From Spirochaetaceae bacterium (GTDB lineage: Bacteria > Spirochaetota > Spirochaetia > Spirochaetales_E > Spirochaetaceae_B): a DNA stretch of 11,062 bases. This document shows positions 1-5,986 of this stretch, piece by piece. The first letter of the stretch is position 1. Each line of letters starts with the position of its first letter. The notes under the pieces are model-generated. The model ran no database searches and was not told the origin of the DNA. It saw nothing but the letters and a program-made list of their open reading frames with translations. Where the stretch lies: contig QKJO01000234.1 in assembly GCA_003249275.1 (NCBI GenBank), positions 1 through 11,062 on the forward strand. The letters run 5' to 3'. The translations under genes and the position numbers were made by a program.

Positions 1-567
1 CATCAGTCCTCTGACGGTTTCCCTAAGGCTTTTCAGGTCTGCTGCTATTTCATCGACCCTTAAAGAGCGGCGGCCGAAGTCGGAGGACGGGCGTTTGTGG
101 CAGTTGTTGACGGTCCGTCCCGTTGTTTTTTCCTCATAGATGAAGGCAGTGCCCAGAGTCAGGATCAGACAGTCCGATTCAGAGATAATCCGTCGGTGTT
201 CCGCAAGATCTGTATTGATTTTATCAAGCAGACGGTCTGCCTCCGTGTCAGTTGTAGAGGTGCTGAACAGGGAGTGCCGCCACAGATCCCCCTGGAGAAA
301 GAGTTCCTCCTTCCCCACCGCCCCACCGCTGCAGAGCAGGGAGAAGCAATCCTTCAGAGAGCGGGGATTGTAGATGTTTCCGAAGGGGGCGGAGGCGCAG
401 GGCAGAAAATGTTCCGACCAGTAGTCATGAAGGTTCAGGGCAAAACAGGATCCGGCAAAGTAGAGGCGGTCCCGGGTGTCAATTTTTCTGAAATCAGAGG
501 AAAAGACGACCGGGGTCGTTGCCTTCCTGTAAAAATCATCCTCTCGGGAAGAACTCCCCGACCTCAC
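1..567 (-). CDS. GSCFA-domain protein, 3' end cut by the window edge
   Basis: The reverse strand is open for 189 codons from a GTG at 567 to the left edge, with no stop. The translation carries the family's landmarks in order: FAGSCFA (residues 37-43), PFGNIYNP (61-68), LWRHSLFS (95-102), LILTLGTAFIYE (134-145) and NNCHK (154-158). These match the GSCFA domain (Pfam PF08885), whose members resemble SGNH/GDSL hydrolases and have no well-established substrate. The Ser and Cys of GSC and the Asn and His of NNCHK are kept, so this copy looks intact as far as it can be seen. The GTG shares four bases (GTGA) with the mgtE stop, which suggests translational coupling. A second in-frame GTG at 582 has a better Shine-Dalgarno (GAGGTG, five bases upstream) and may be the true start. 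No transmembrane or signal segment is visible in this part. Family is confident; function is unknown. Confidence 0.8.
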   Translation of the reverse strand, partial: MRSGSSSREDDFYRKATTPVVFSSDFRKIDTRDRLYFAGSCFALNLHDYWSEHFLPCASAPFGNIYNPRSLKDCFSLLCSGGAVGKEELFLQGDLWRHSLFSTSTTDTEADRLLDKINTDLAEHRRIISESDCLILTLGTAFIYEEKTTGRTVNNCHKRPSSDFGRRSLRVDEIAADLKSLRETVRGLM

Positions 568-1910
568 AGATGGAGTATCCACGTGGACACCTCGAAGAAG
601 ATCGTCAGTCCGCACACGTCGATGACCGTGGACATCAGGGGTCCTGCCGCTACGGTGGGATCGAATCCCAGCTTGTGAATGACCATGGGAACCAGAGACC
701 CCAGTACGGTGGCGAATATGACCACACAGCAGAGGGAGATCGCAATGGCCACGGCGGGCAGAAAATCAATACCGGGAGGAGTGAAGTAGGCCCTCACAAG
801 GATAACGGCTCCCGTGGATATTCCGATGAGCAGGCCCACCAGAATCTCCTTCAGGATGACCTTTCCCAGATCTCTGAAGTGAAGCTCTCCTGTGGCGAGA
901 CCGCGGATCATAAGGGTGGACGACTGGGTTCCCGAATTCCCCCCCGTCTGGGTGATGACGGGAATGAAGAGGGTCAGGAAGGTGGCAGTGAGCAGGATGT
1001 GCTGATATCCGTGGAGGACATTGGTCGTGATCGTTCCTGCCGCGAGAAGGATGATCAGCCAGGGAATCCTCTTCTTGACAAGTCCCCGGATGGTGGTTTC
1101 CAGGTAGCTCAGGGTGTCGCCGCCCATGGCTCCCATCTTGTAGATATCCTCGGTCTGTTCTTCCCGGATAACATCGATGACGTCGTCGAAGGTGATGATA
1201 CCCAGAAGCCGGTTGAACCGGTCCACTACGGGGAGGGCCAGAAGGCCGTGGTTGTCCAGAACCCGGGCCGACTCCTCCTGGTCCGTGTTGTCGTTGACGT
1301 AGATGACCTTGCGGATCATGATGTCTTCGATATAGTCCTTGTCGCTGGCTCTCAGGATATCCTTCAGAGACACAACGCCCCGGAGCCTCTTGAGTTTGTC
1401 CACCACATAGATGTAGTAGATCGTTTCCAGCTCGTCCATGGAGGAGCGGATGAAATGGAGGGCCTGGGCCACGGTTATGTTTCCCAGAATGGCGGCGTAG
1501 CGGGGGGTCATGAGTCCGGCGGCGTCGTCTTCGTCAAACCGGAGGAGAAAGGTCGTCTCCTGCCTCGTTTCGGGGCTGAGCTGTTCCCATACGGCGGAGC
1601 GCAGCTGGGGACTGACCGACTGGATAAGGTCTACAAGGTCGTCCGGTTCCATCTCGTTGAGGAGGCTCTTGGTAACCCCTTCCGAAAGCTCTCTGATCAG
1701 GTGTTCCTGTTCGTAGGTCTGCAGTTCCGAAATGAGGTCGCCTCTCTTGTCCTGATCGATGAGCAGGAAGATCCTCAGGCTCTCCTCGTCGGAGAAGTTG
1801 TCCCACAGATCGGCGATTTCATACCCGCTGAGTTCGTTCAGGATCATCCTGAGCTGATCGTCATTGAAGGTGTCCATGAATTCTTTGAGATTCTCGATCA
1901 GATTCTGCAT
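564..1910 (-). CDS. mgtE: Magnesium transporter MgtE
   Basis: This encodes a 448-residue inner-membrane Mg2+ channel/transporter of the MgtE family, about the usual length. A charged helical MgtE N-domain (about 10-128) is followed by a CBS pair (about 132-250), which in studied members closes the pore when cytosolic Mg2+ is high. A membrane domain runs from about 280 to the C-terminus with the signature PVITQTGGNSGTQ (317-329). GFDPTVAAGP (415-424) precedes STVIDVCG (427-434), whose Asp431 aligns with the pore Asp known to select Mg2+. Start: ATG at 1910, one base after the murB stop, with a G-run as ribosome binding site inside the end of murB. The final codon and stop overlap the start of the GSCFA gene. 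All expected domains are present and I see no frameshift. No M-box-like leader precedes it, which is expected for an internal operon gene. Confidence 0.96.
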   Translation of the reverse strand: MQNLIENLKEFMDTFNDDQLRMILNELSGYEIADLWDNFSDEESLRIFLLIDQDKRGDLISELQTYEQEHLIRELSEGVTKSLLNEMEPDDLVDLIQSVSPQLRSAVWEQLSPETRQETTFLLRFDEDDAAGLMTPRYAAILGNITVAQALHFIRSSMDELETIYYIYVVDKLKRLRGVVSLKDILRASDKDYIEDIMIRKVIYVNDNTDQEESARVLDNHGLLALPVVDRFNRLLGIITFDDVIDVIREEQTEDIYKMGAMGGDTLSYLETTIRGLVKKRIPWLIILLAAGTITTNVLHGYQHILLTATFLTLFIPVITQTGGNSGTQSSTLMIRGLATGELHFRDLGKVILKEILVGLLIGISTGAVILVRAYFTPPGIDFLPAVAIAISLCCVVIFATVLGSLVPMVIHKLGFDPTVAAGPLMSTVIDVCGLTIFFEVSTWILHL

Positions 1911-1911
1911 G

Positions 1912-2829
1912 TTATGCCCCCCAGTCGCCCACCATGATCACCTCCGGTTCCAGCCGGAATCCGGTCTTTTCAAACACCCTGTCCTGAACAAGTTCTATGA
2001 GGCGGTGCATCTCATCGGCGGTGGCATTGTTCTCGTTGATCAGGATATTCCCGTGCCACTCCGATACGGCCGCCCCGCCGATCCGGAAGCCTCTGAGCCC
2101 GGCCTCATCGATGATCTTTCCCGAAGGAGCGCCGAAGGCCCTGTTATTCTTAAAGGTCGAACCGCCGCAGGGAGCCCGGAAGTGGCCCTTGTCGGTACGG
2201 TCTTTTCTGATTTCCATCATTCTGTCCCACAGCAGGGAGGATATCCCGCCGGTGAGACGGAATTCTGCGGACAGTATAATACAGTTTCTCTCCTGAAAGG
2301 GGGATTTCTTGTAATCCCACTGATTCAGATCCATTGTGATCCGCTCCAGTTCCAGATCTTCATTGATCACCAGGGCGCTTTTGAAGATTCCGGAAATTTC
2401 CCCCTCGTAGCAGCGGGCGTTCATCCAGAGGGCTCCCCCCACCGAGCCGGGCATGGCATAGATGAATTCCATACCCTTGAACCCCCTGTCGGCGGCATAG
2501 GCGGCGCCGTCGGAAACGGGCAGGCCCGCACCCAGGGTGAGAATATTCTCATTCAGAGAGACTGAATCGAAGCGGACCATGGAGATCACCATACCCCGCA
2601 CACCCCTGTCGGACACAAGGATGTTGGCTCCTCCCCCCAGAATAAACCAGGGAATATCCAGTTCTCTGAGGCCCCTGAGAAGGACGAGAAGATCGTCCCT
2701 GTCCTGGGGTTCGGCATAGAGATCGGCGGTTCCCCCGATGCGGAAACATGTATGATTGACCAGAGGCTCGTTTTCTCTCAGCGAACCTCTGATGTTGATT
2801 TTTCTTTCTAAATTGATTAATTTGTACAC
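1912..2829 (-). CDS. murB: UDP-N-acetylenolpyruvoylglucosamine reductase MurB
   Basis: MurB is the cytoplasmic FAD enzyme that uses NADPH to reduce UDP-GlcNAc-enolpyruvate to UDP-MurNAc, the second committed step of peptidoglycan precursor synthesis. The 305-residue product shows HTCFRIGG (26-33), the FAD-binding GGGANILVSD (65-74), and MPGSVGGALWMNA (126-138). It also shows WDYKKSPF (171-178), in the place of the usual Y-R-x-S, then CGGSTFKN (221-228) with the catalytic Ser224, and LEPEV (293-297) containing the catalytic Glu region. The short Y-K-x-S loop and the length fit the type II (Bacillus/Staphylococcus-like) enzymes. The start is a GTG with no Shine-Dalgarno upstream. There is no ATG in the first part of the frame, and a good promoter lies so close that the message may be leaderless. 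It is the first gene of the murB-mgtE-GSCFA operon. Confidence 0.96.
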   Translation of the reverse strand: MYKLINLERKINIRGSLRENEPLVNHTCFRIGGTADLYAEPQDRDDLLVLLRGLRELDIPWFILGGGANILVSDRGVRGMVISMVRFDSVSLNENILTLGAGLPVSDGAAYAADRGFKGMEFIYAMPGSVGGALWMNARCYEGEISGIFKSALVINEDLELERITMDLNQWDYKKSPFQERNCIILSAEFRLTGGISSLLWDRMMEIRKDRTDKGHFRAPCGGSTFKNNRAFGAPSGKIIDEAGLRGFRIGGAAVSEWHGNILINENNATADEMHRLIELVQDRVFEKTGFRLEPEVIMVGDWGA

Positions 2830-2843
2830 AACTTAATGATAAT
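2813..2843 (+). promoter_or_regulatory. Weak candidate promoter of cysS
   Basis: TTGATT (2813-2818) and GATAAT (2838-2843) lie upstream of cysS on the plus strand. Their 19-base spacing is longer than ideal, so the support is weak. The -10 box would overlap the murB -10 box on the opposite strand, so the two divergent promoters could compete. The transcript would have a leader of roughly 30 bases that includes the cysS ribosome binding site. Confidence 0.25.
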
Positions 2844-2864
2844 TGGACGGCCCTTAAGTGGCAA
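2836..2864 (-). promoter_or_regulatory. Putative sigma-70 promoter of murB (possibly leaderless)
   Basis: On the minus strand, TTGCCA (2864-2859) and TATCAT (2841-2836) are separated by exactly 17 bases. Each differs from the consensus hexamers (TTGACA, TATAAT) at one or two positions. Only six bases lie between the -10 box and the GTG at 2829, so transcription would be expected to begin at or within a base or two of the start codon. This agrees with the absence of a Shine-Dalgarno sequence. Predicted by eye only. Confidence 0.5.
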
Positions 2865-2867
2865 CAT

Positions 2868-2874
2868 GGTGAGG
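2868..2874 (+). promoter_or_regulatory. Ribosome binding site of cysS
   Basis: GGTGAGG sits seven bases before the GTG at 2882. The in-frame ATG at 2897 has only a poor match before it. This decides in favour of the GTG start, which also gives the N-terminus expected for the family. Confidence 0.65.
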
Positions 2875-2881
2875 TATATTT

Positions 2882-4294
2882 GTGGAATTGAAACTGATGA
2901 ATTCGTTTGGACGGCAGCTGGAAGACTTCAAACCCCTGGTAAAGGGAGAGGTCGGACTGTACTGCTGCGGCCCGACAGTCTACAACTATGCCCATATCGG
3001 CAACATGAGAGCCTACACCTATGAGGACGTTCTCCGCAGAACCCTGGAGTATGCCGGCTACAAGGTCAACCATGTCATGAACGTGACCGATGTGGGTCAC
3101 CTGACCGGCGACGGAGACGACGGCGAAGACAAGATGATCAAGAGCGCCCGGGAACAGGGCATGACGGTCTGGGATATCGCCCGTCACTTTACAGATGCCT
3201 TCTTCAGAGATTCGGAGCGCCTCAATATTCTCAGACCGGGACAGGTCTGCAGGGCGACGGAGCACATTCAGGATATGATCGATATGGTGAAGACCCTGGA
3301 GGACAAAGGCTTCACCTATGTGGCCGGAGGCAATGTCTATTTCGATACATCCAGATTTCCCGAGTATGGTAAGATGGCCAATCTTGAAAATCAGGATCTC
3401 CAGCACGGCGCCCGTGTGGCTGTGGACGACAACAAGAAAAACTATACAGATTTTGTCCTCTGGTTTACAAAAAGCAAGTTTGAAGATCAGGCCATGACCT
3501 GGGACTCTCCCTGGGGCGTCGGCTATCCCGGCTGGCATATCGAGTGTTCCGCCATGAGCTGCAAATACCTGGGACCCCATTTTGATATTCACTGCGGCGG
3601 TGTGGACCACATCCCCGTGCATCATACAAACGAGATCGCCCAGTCCGAGGCTGCCAACGGCTGCAAATGGGTGAATTACTGGCTTCATAACGAGTTTATC
3701 CTTATGAAGAGCGGCAAGATGTCCAAGTCCAAGGGCGGGTTCATCACTCTTCAGGATCTGGTGGACAAGGGGTATGATCCCCTGGACTACCGCTACTTCC
3801 TCCTGGGGGGCCACTACCGTTCCCAGCTCGTCTTCTCCTGGGAGTCTCTGGACGCCTCACGGTCGGCACGGGAATCTCTGATGCGCAAGATCGATGCTCT
3901 CCGGAAGGAGGGCGCCGCCGGATCTGCTGACGCACTGACGGGAGAGGCTGCCGCTGTCCTGGCTGAGTTCCGGGAGCATATGGCTGCCGATCTGAACACG
4001 CCACGGGCGCTGGCTGACATCTGGAGTCTTTTGAAAAACAAGACCCTGAGCGCCTCCGAGAAACTCACCCTCATCATGGATATGGACCGTATCCTGGGTC
4101 TCAAGCTGGATGCCCTCCCCGAAGCGGAGGAGGAAGAGTCCCTGGATGCCGAAATCGACGCCCTGATTCAGGAGCGCCAGGAGGCCAGGAAGAACAAAAA
4201 CTTCGCCAGATCCGATGAAATCCGGGATCTGCTGCTCTCCCGGGGCATACAGATCATCGATTCCCCCGACGGACCGGTATGGAAAAAAAATTGA
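2882..4294 (+). CDS. cysS: Cysteinyl-tRNA synthetase
   Basis: This class I aminoacyl-tRNA synthetase charges tRNA-Cys with cysteine in the cytoplasm, using ATP. The 470-residue protein is of normal length. It has CCGPTVYNYAHIGN (28-41), containing the HIGH-type motif at 38-41, and the KMSKS motif at 279-283. The four zinc ligands expected from the E. coli enzyme can be placed at Cys29, Cys222 (WHIECSAM), His247 and Glu251 (HHTNEIAQSEA), with the same 25-residue step between the second and third. The C-terminal half holds the helical DALR/anticodon-binding region and ends in the usual basic helix that repairs to NFARSDEIRDLL and GPVWKK. The start is GTG, chosen from the Shine-Dalgarno at 2868. 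The gene stands alone between the divergent murB and the downstream ECF operon, 57 bp away. An eight-A run just before the stop is noted but affects only the last residues. Confidence 0.97.
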   Translation: MELKLMNSFGRQLEDFKPLVKGEVGLYCCGPTVYNYAHIGNMRAYTYEDVLRRTLEYAGYKVNHVMNVTDVGHLTGDGDDGEDKMIKSAREQGMTVWDIARHFTDAFFRDSERLNILRPGQVCRATEHIQDMIDMVKTLEDKGFTYVAGGNVYFDTSRFPEYGKMANLENQDLQHGARVAVDDNKKNYTDFVLWFTKSKFEDQAMTWDSPWGVGYPGWHIECSAMSCKYLGPHFDIHCGGVDHIPVHHTNEIAQSEAANGCKWVNYWLHNEFILMKSGKMSKSKGGFITLQDLVDKGYDPLDYRYFLLGGHYRSQLVFSWESLDASRSARESLMRKIDALRKEGAAGSADALTGEAAAVLAEFREHMAADLNTPRALADIWSLLKNKTLSASEKLTLIMDMDRILGLKLDALPEAEEEESLDAEIDALIQERQEARKNKNFARSDEIRDLLLSRGIQIIDSPDGPVWKKN

Positions 4295-4301
4295 AATTTC
4301 G

Positions 4302-4329
4302 TGTAACAGCATCCCTGTTTTCATGTTTT
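4302..4329 (+). promoter_or_regulatory. Candidate ECF-type autoregulated promoter
   Basis: TGTAAC (4302-4307) is followed by 16 bases and then TGTTTT (4324-4329), in the gap between cysS and the ECF sigma gene. Many ECF sigma factors recognise a -35 element with a conserved AAC and a short -10 element of the CGT/TGT kind at this spacing, and most activate their own operon. No good sigma-70 promoter competes here: TTGAAA at 4291 has no matching -10 box. Transcription would start about 15 bases before the GTG at 4352. This is inference from motif shape and position. Confidence 0.4.
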
Positions 4330-4351
4330 AATGTTGAGAGGGTAGTGCTCG

Positions 4352-4864
4352 GTGTCTAAAGAATTTGAGCTTGCTTACAACGAGTTTTACCCTGTGCTGG
4401 TAAGGGTTGCCTACAGGATTACAGGCAGTATGGAGGTCAGCGAGGATCTCTGTCAGGAAGCGTTTGTCCGGTATTATGAAAATATGGACAGAATCCCGTC
4501 CGGGGATCAGTCCAAGTACTGGATGATCAGGGTCGTGAAGAACCTCGCCTTTAATCACGAAAAAAGAAAGAGCCGTGAGCGTAACGCTTATCAGAAGCAT
4601 TTTCATGAGCCCAAACCAGACATTGTCAATCAGGGTGAACAGGGGCTCATGGAGGATGAGTCGAAAAAACTCGTCCAGGAAGCCTTATTGAAACTGCCGT
4701 ATAAGTTGAGGGTGGTTCTGACGCTGAAAGAGTATGCCAACCTCAATTACAAGCAGATTGGAGAGATTTTGAAGATTTCTGAGGGAAATGTAAAAATCCG
4801 TGTTTTCCGAGCCAGACAGAAGTTAAGTGAAATCCTTGACAAGGGGGAAGTCTATGTGCCCTGA
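4352..4864 (+). CDS. ECF-family RNA polymerase sigma factor
   Basis: The 170-residue protein has the two-domain plan of group 4 (ECF) sigma factors. Region 2 spans about 8-75, including EDLCQEAFVRYYENMDRI (core binding and -10 contact) and KYWMIRVVKNLAFNHEKRK. A variable linker rich in His, Pro and Gln follows. Region 4 spans about 108-162: LKLPYKLRVVLTLKEYANL, then the helix-turn-helix YKQIGEILKISEGNVKIRVFRARQKL. It would direct RNA polymerase to a small regulon. Start: GTG at 4352, preceded by GAGAGG at about ten bases. The 3' end overlaps the anti-sigma gene by 11 bp, the normal arrangement for a sigma and its cognate inhibitor, which together with the ZAS motif of the next gene supports the pairing. 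The specific ECF subgroup cannot be decided by eye, and the signal is unknown. Confidence 0.93.
   Translation: MSKEFELAYNEFYPVLVRVAYRITGSMEVSEDLCQEAFVRYYENMDRIPSGDQSKYWMIRVVKNLAFNHEKRKSRERNAYQKHFHEPKPDIVNQGEQGLMEDESKKLVQEALLKLPYKLRVVLTLKEYANLNYKQIGEILKISEGNVKIRVFRARQKLSEILDKGEVYVP
4843..4850 (+). promoter_or_regulatory. Ribosome binding site of the anti-sigma gene
   Basis: GGGGGAAG lies inside the end of the sigma-factor gene, just ahead of the ATG at 4854. It marks that ATG as the start rather than the in-frame upstream codon at 4827, and it puts the zinc-ligand Cys at residue 2. Confidence 0.6.
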
Positions 4865-5426
4865 CAACAAGCTGTTGTCTGCCTATTATGATGGTGAAGT
4901 CACCAGTCCCTGGAAAGAGAAAATCGAAGAGCATATTGCCGGTTGTGCCGAGTGCCGCCGTGTGATCGAAGGTTTCCAGGTTCAGTCCGTATTCCTCAGT
5001 TCCGAACCTGAACCGGCGATAGCCACCAGCTACGGCGATATACAGAAGCTGATCCGTCATAAAGAGAATACAAACCGGAATATCTTTGATTTCTCCTCCC
5101 TCAGGACCCCTCTGTTTCCCGTTGCCGCCGCGGCAGCCGCAGTGCTTGCCTTTTTCATCGGTTTCGGAATATCGGGAAGCCGGGGTCCCTCCGCTTCCTT
5201 CACAGATATGCCTCTGGCTGTCTCTGACGGCTGGTCCGTACCTCCCGGTGATCTGATGATCCGGGGAGAAGATATCGAGGCCATGCTCTCCGCCATCAAT
5301 CAGCCCGACAGCAGCCTGTTCAGTCAGGAAGCCAGTCTGACACTTCCGGGTGATCTGAGTCTTGCCTTCCACGGCGATCCTCAGCTGCTCAGATCCGCCA
5401 GCTTTACCGGGGGCTCGTCGCGTTGA
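4854..5426 (+). CDS. Membrane anti-sigma factor with zinc-finger (ZAS / zf-HC2) motif
   Basis: The 190-residue product is the expected inhibitor of the upstream ECF sigma factor. The cytoplasmic N-terminus has the ZAS pattern: Cys2, LLSAYYDGEV (7-16), then His27-x3-Cys31-x2-Cys34. One Ala-rich membrane helix (about 87-107) follows. The remaining roughly 80 residues should lie outside the membrane; they contain no Cys and no domain I recognise. In this family the cytoplasmic part sequesters the sigma factor, and release follows redox change, ligand-induced change or proteolysis. Which applies here is not visible. The start at 4854 overlaps the sigma gene by 11 bp. The stop overlaps the next gene's TTG start (TTGA), so translation of three genes may be coupled. 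Confidence 0.85.
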   Translation: MCPDNKLLSAYYDGEVTSPWKEKIEEHIAGCAECRRVIEGFQVQSVFLSSEPEPAIATSYGDIQKLIRHKENTNRNIFDFSSLRTPLFPVAAAAAAVLAFFIGFGISGSRGPSASFTDMPLAVSDGWSVPPGDLMIRGEDIEAMLSAINQPDSSLFSQEASLTLPGDLSLAFHGDPQLLRSASFTGGSSR

Positions 5427-5965
5427 GTAAAAAAACATTGATCATCAGTCTCTTTCTGACGGTTCTTCTTTCGACAGGGACATTTGCACAGAGTCAGGAC
5501 GATCACAGCATTGATGAGCTTCTGAAGGAAGCACTCAAGGTGAAAATACAGGCCAAACTGTTTCACAATGTTCAGAAGGTGATGTGGCAGTCCGAGCTGG
5601 AAAGGCTGACCATACCCGGCAGGCCGGTGACGATCAATCTGCAGAATGATCAGGCCAAACTGTCTGTTCATTTCACGCCCTACCGTAAGAATACGGGCGG
5701 GCTTATTCTGGTTGCCCAGACCGAGATCTGGCTCCAGGAACGCTCCGCTGAAGACTCTTCTGAAAATCTCCGTTATTTTACAAGCATGAAAAGCATTCCC
5801 CTCGATTATGAGGAATTGATTTATTTTTATCCTCTCGGTAAGCTTGAGGACCTAAACAACCCTGATCAGATTCATATTGAAATGATTCTGACTATCTCCC
5901 CCTATGTCCTGAAAGAGAGCCCCGCGGGCGGGACTGTACCTGAGGGTGAGAGCAGCGGTAACTGA
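5423..5965 (+). CDS. Exported protein of unknown family, third gene of the ECF operon
   Basis: This is a 180-residue protein that I do not recognise. It begins KKTLIISLFLTVLLSTGTFAQ, a textbook signal peptide (basic n-region, hydrophobic core, likely cleavage after TFA near residue 22), with no lipobox Cys. The mature part starts with an amphipathic helix (about 28-55). It then has alternating strand-like segments (PVTINLQNDQAKLSVHF, GGLILVAQTEIWL, IHIEMILTISPYVL) and ends in a Gly/Ser/Glu-rich tail. It contains no Cys and only two His, one on either side of the signal-proximal helix. The start is TTG at 5423, overlapping the anti-sigma stop by four bases, with a G-run upstream. Its position between an anti-sigma factor and a TIG/transglutaminase-like protein suggests a periplasmic partner or signal input for the same system; this is inference only. 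Confidence 0.75.
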   Translation: MSKKTLIISLFLTVLLSTGTFAQSQDDHSIDELLKEALKVKIQAKLFHNVQKVMWQSELERLTIPGRPVTINLQNDQAKLSVHFTPYRKNTGGLILVAQTEIWLQERSAEDSSENLRYFTSMKSIPLDYEELIYFYPLGKLEDLNNPDQIHIEMILTISPYVLKESPAGGTVPEGESSGN

Positions 5966-5975
5966 TTCGTCGCCC

Positions 5976-5980
5976 GAGGA
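5976..5980 (+). promoter_or_regulatory. Ribosome binding site choosing the start at 5987
   Basis: GAGGA ends immediately before the first in-frame ATG (5981), which is too close to use it. It stands six bases before the second ATG at 5987, so the second start is preferred. Confidence 0.55.
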
Positions 5981-5986
5981 ATGTTC

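Noticed and set aside
97..678. A 193-codon open frame on the plus strand at the left end.
   Set aside because: The reverse strand gives a complete set of GSCFA motifs over the same bases, so the plus-strand frame is a shadow.
519..1937. A 472-codon open frame on the plus strand opposite mgtE.
   Set aside because: Its translation is rich in His, Gly, Asp and Gln with no family motif, and it is the antisense of mgtE, which has clear domain motifs. It is a shadow produced by codon bias.
2549..3814. A 421-codon open frame on the minus strand opposite cysS.
   Set aside because: It is antisense to the class I synthetase motifs of cysS and crosses the divergent promoter region; no domain is recognisable.
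4283..4290. A run of eight A at the end of cysS as a possible slippage or phase-variation site.
   Set aside because: A shift there would change only the last residues and add about a dozen before a stop near 4330; no functional switch would result.
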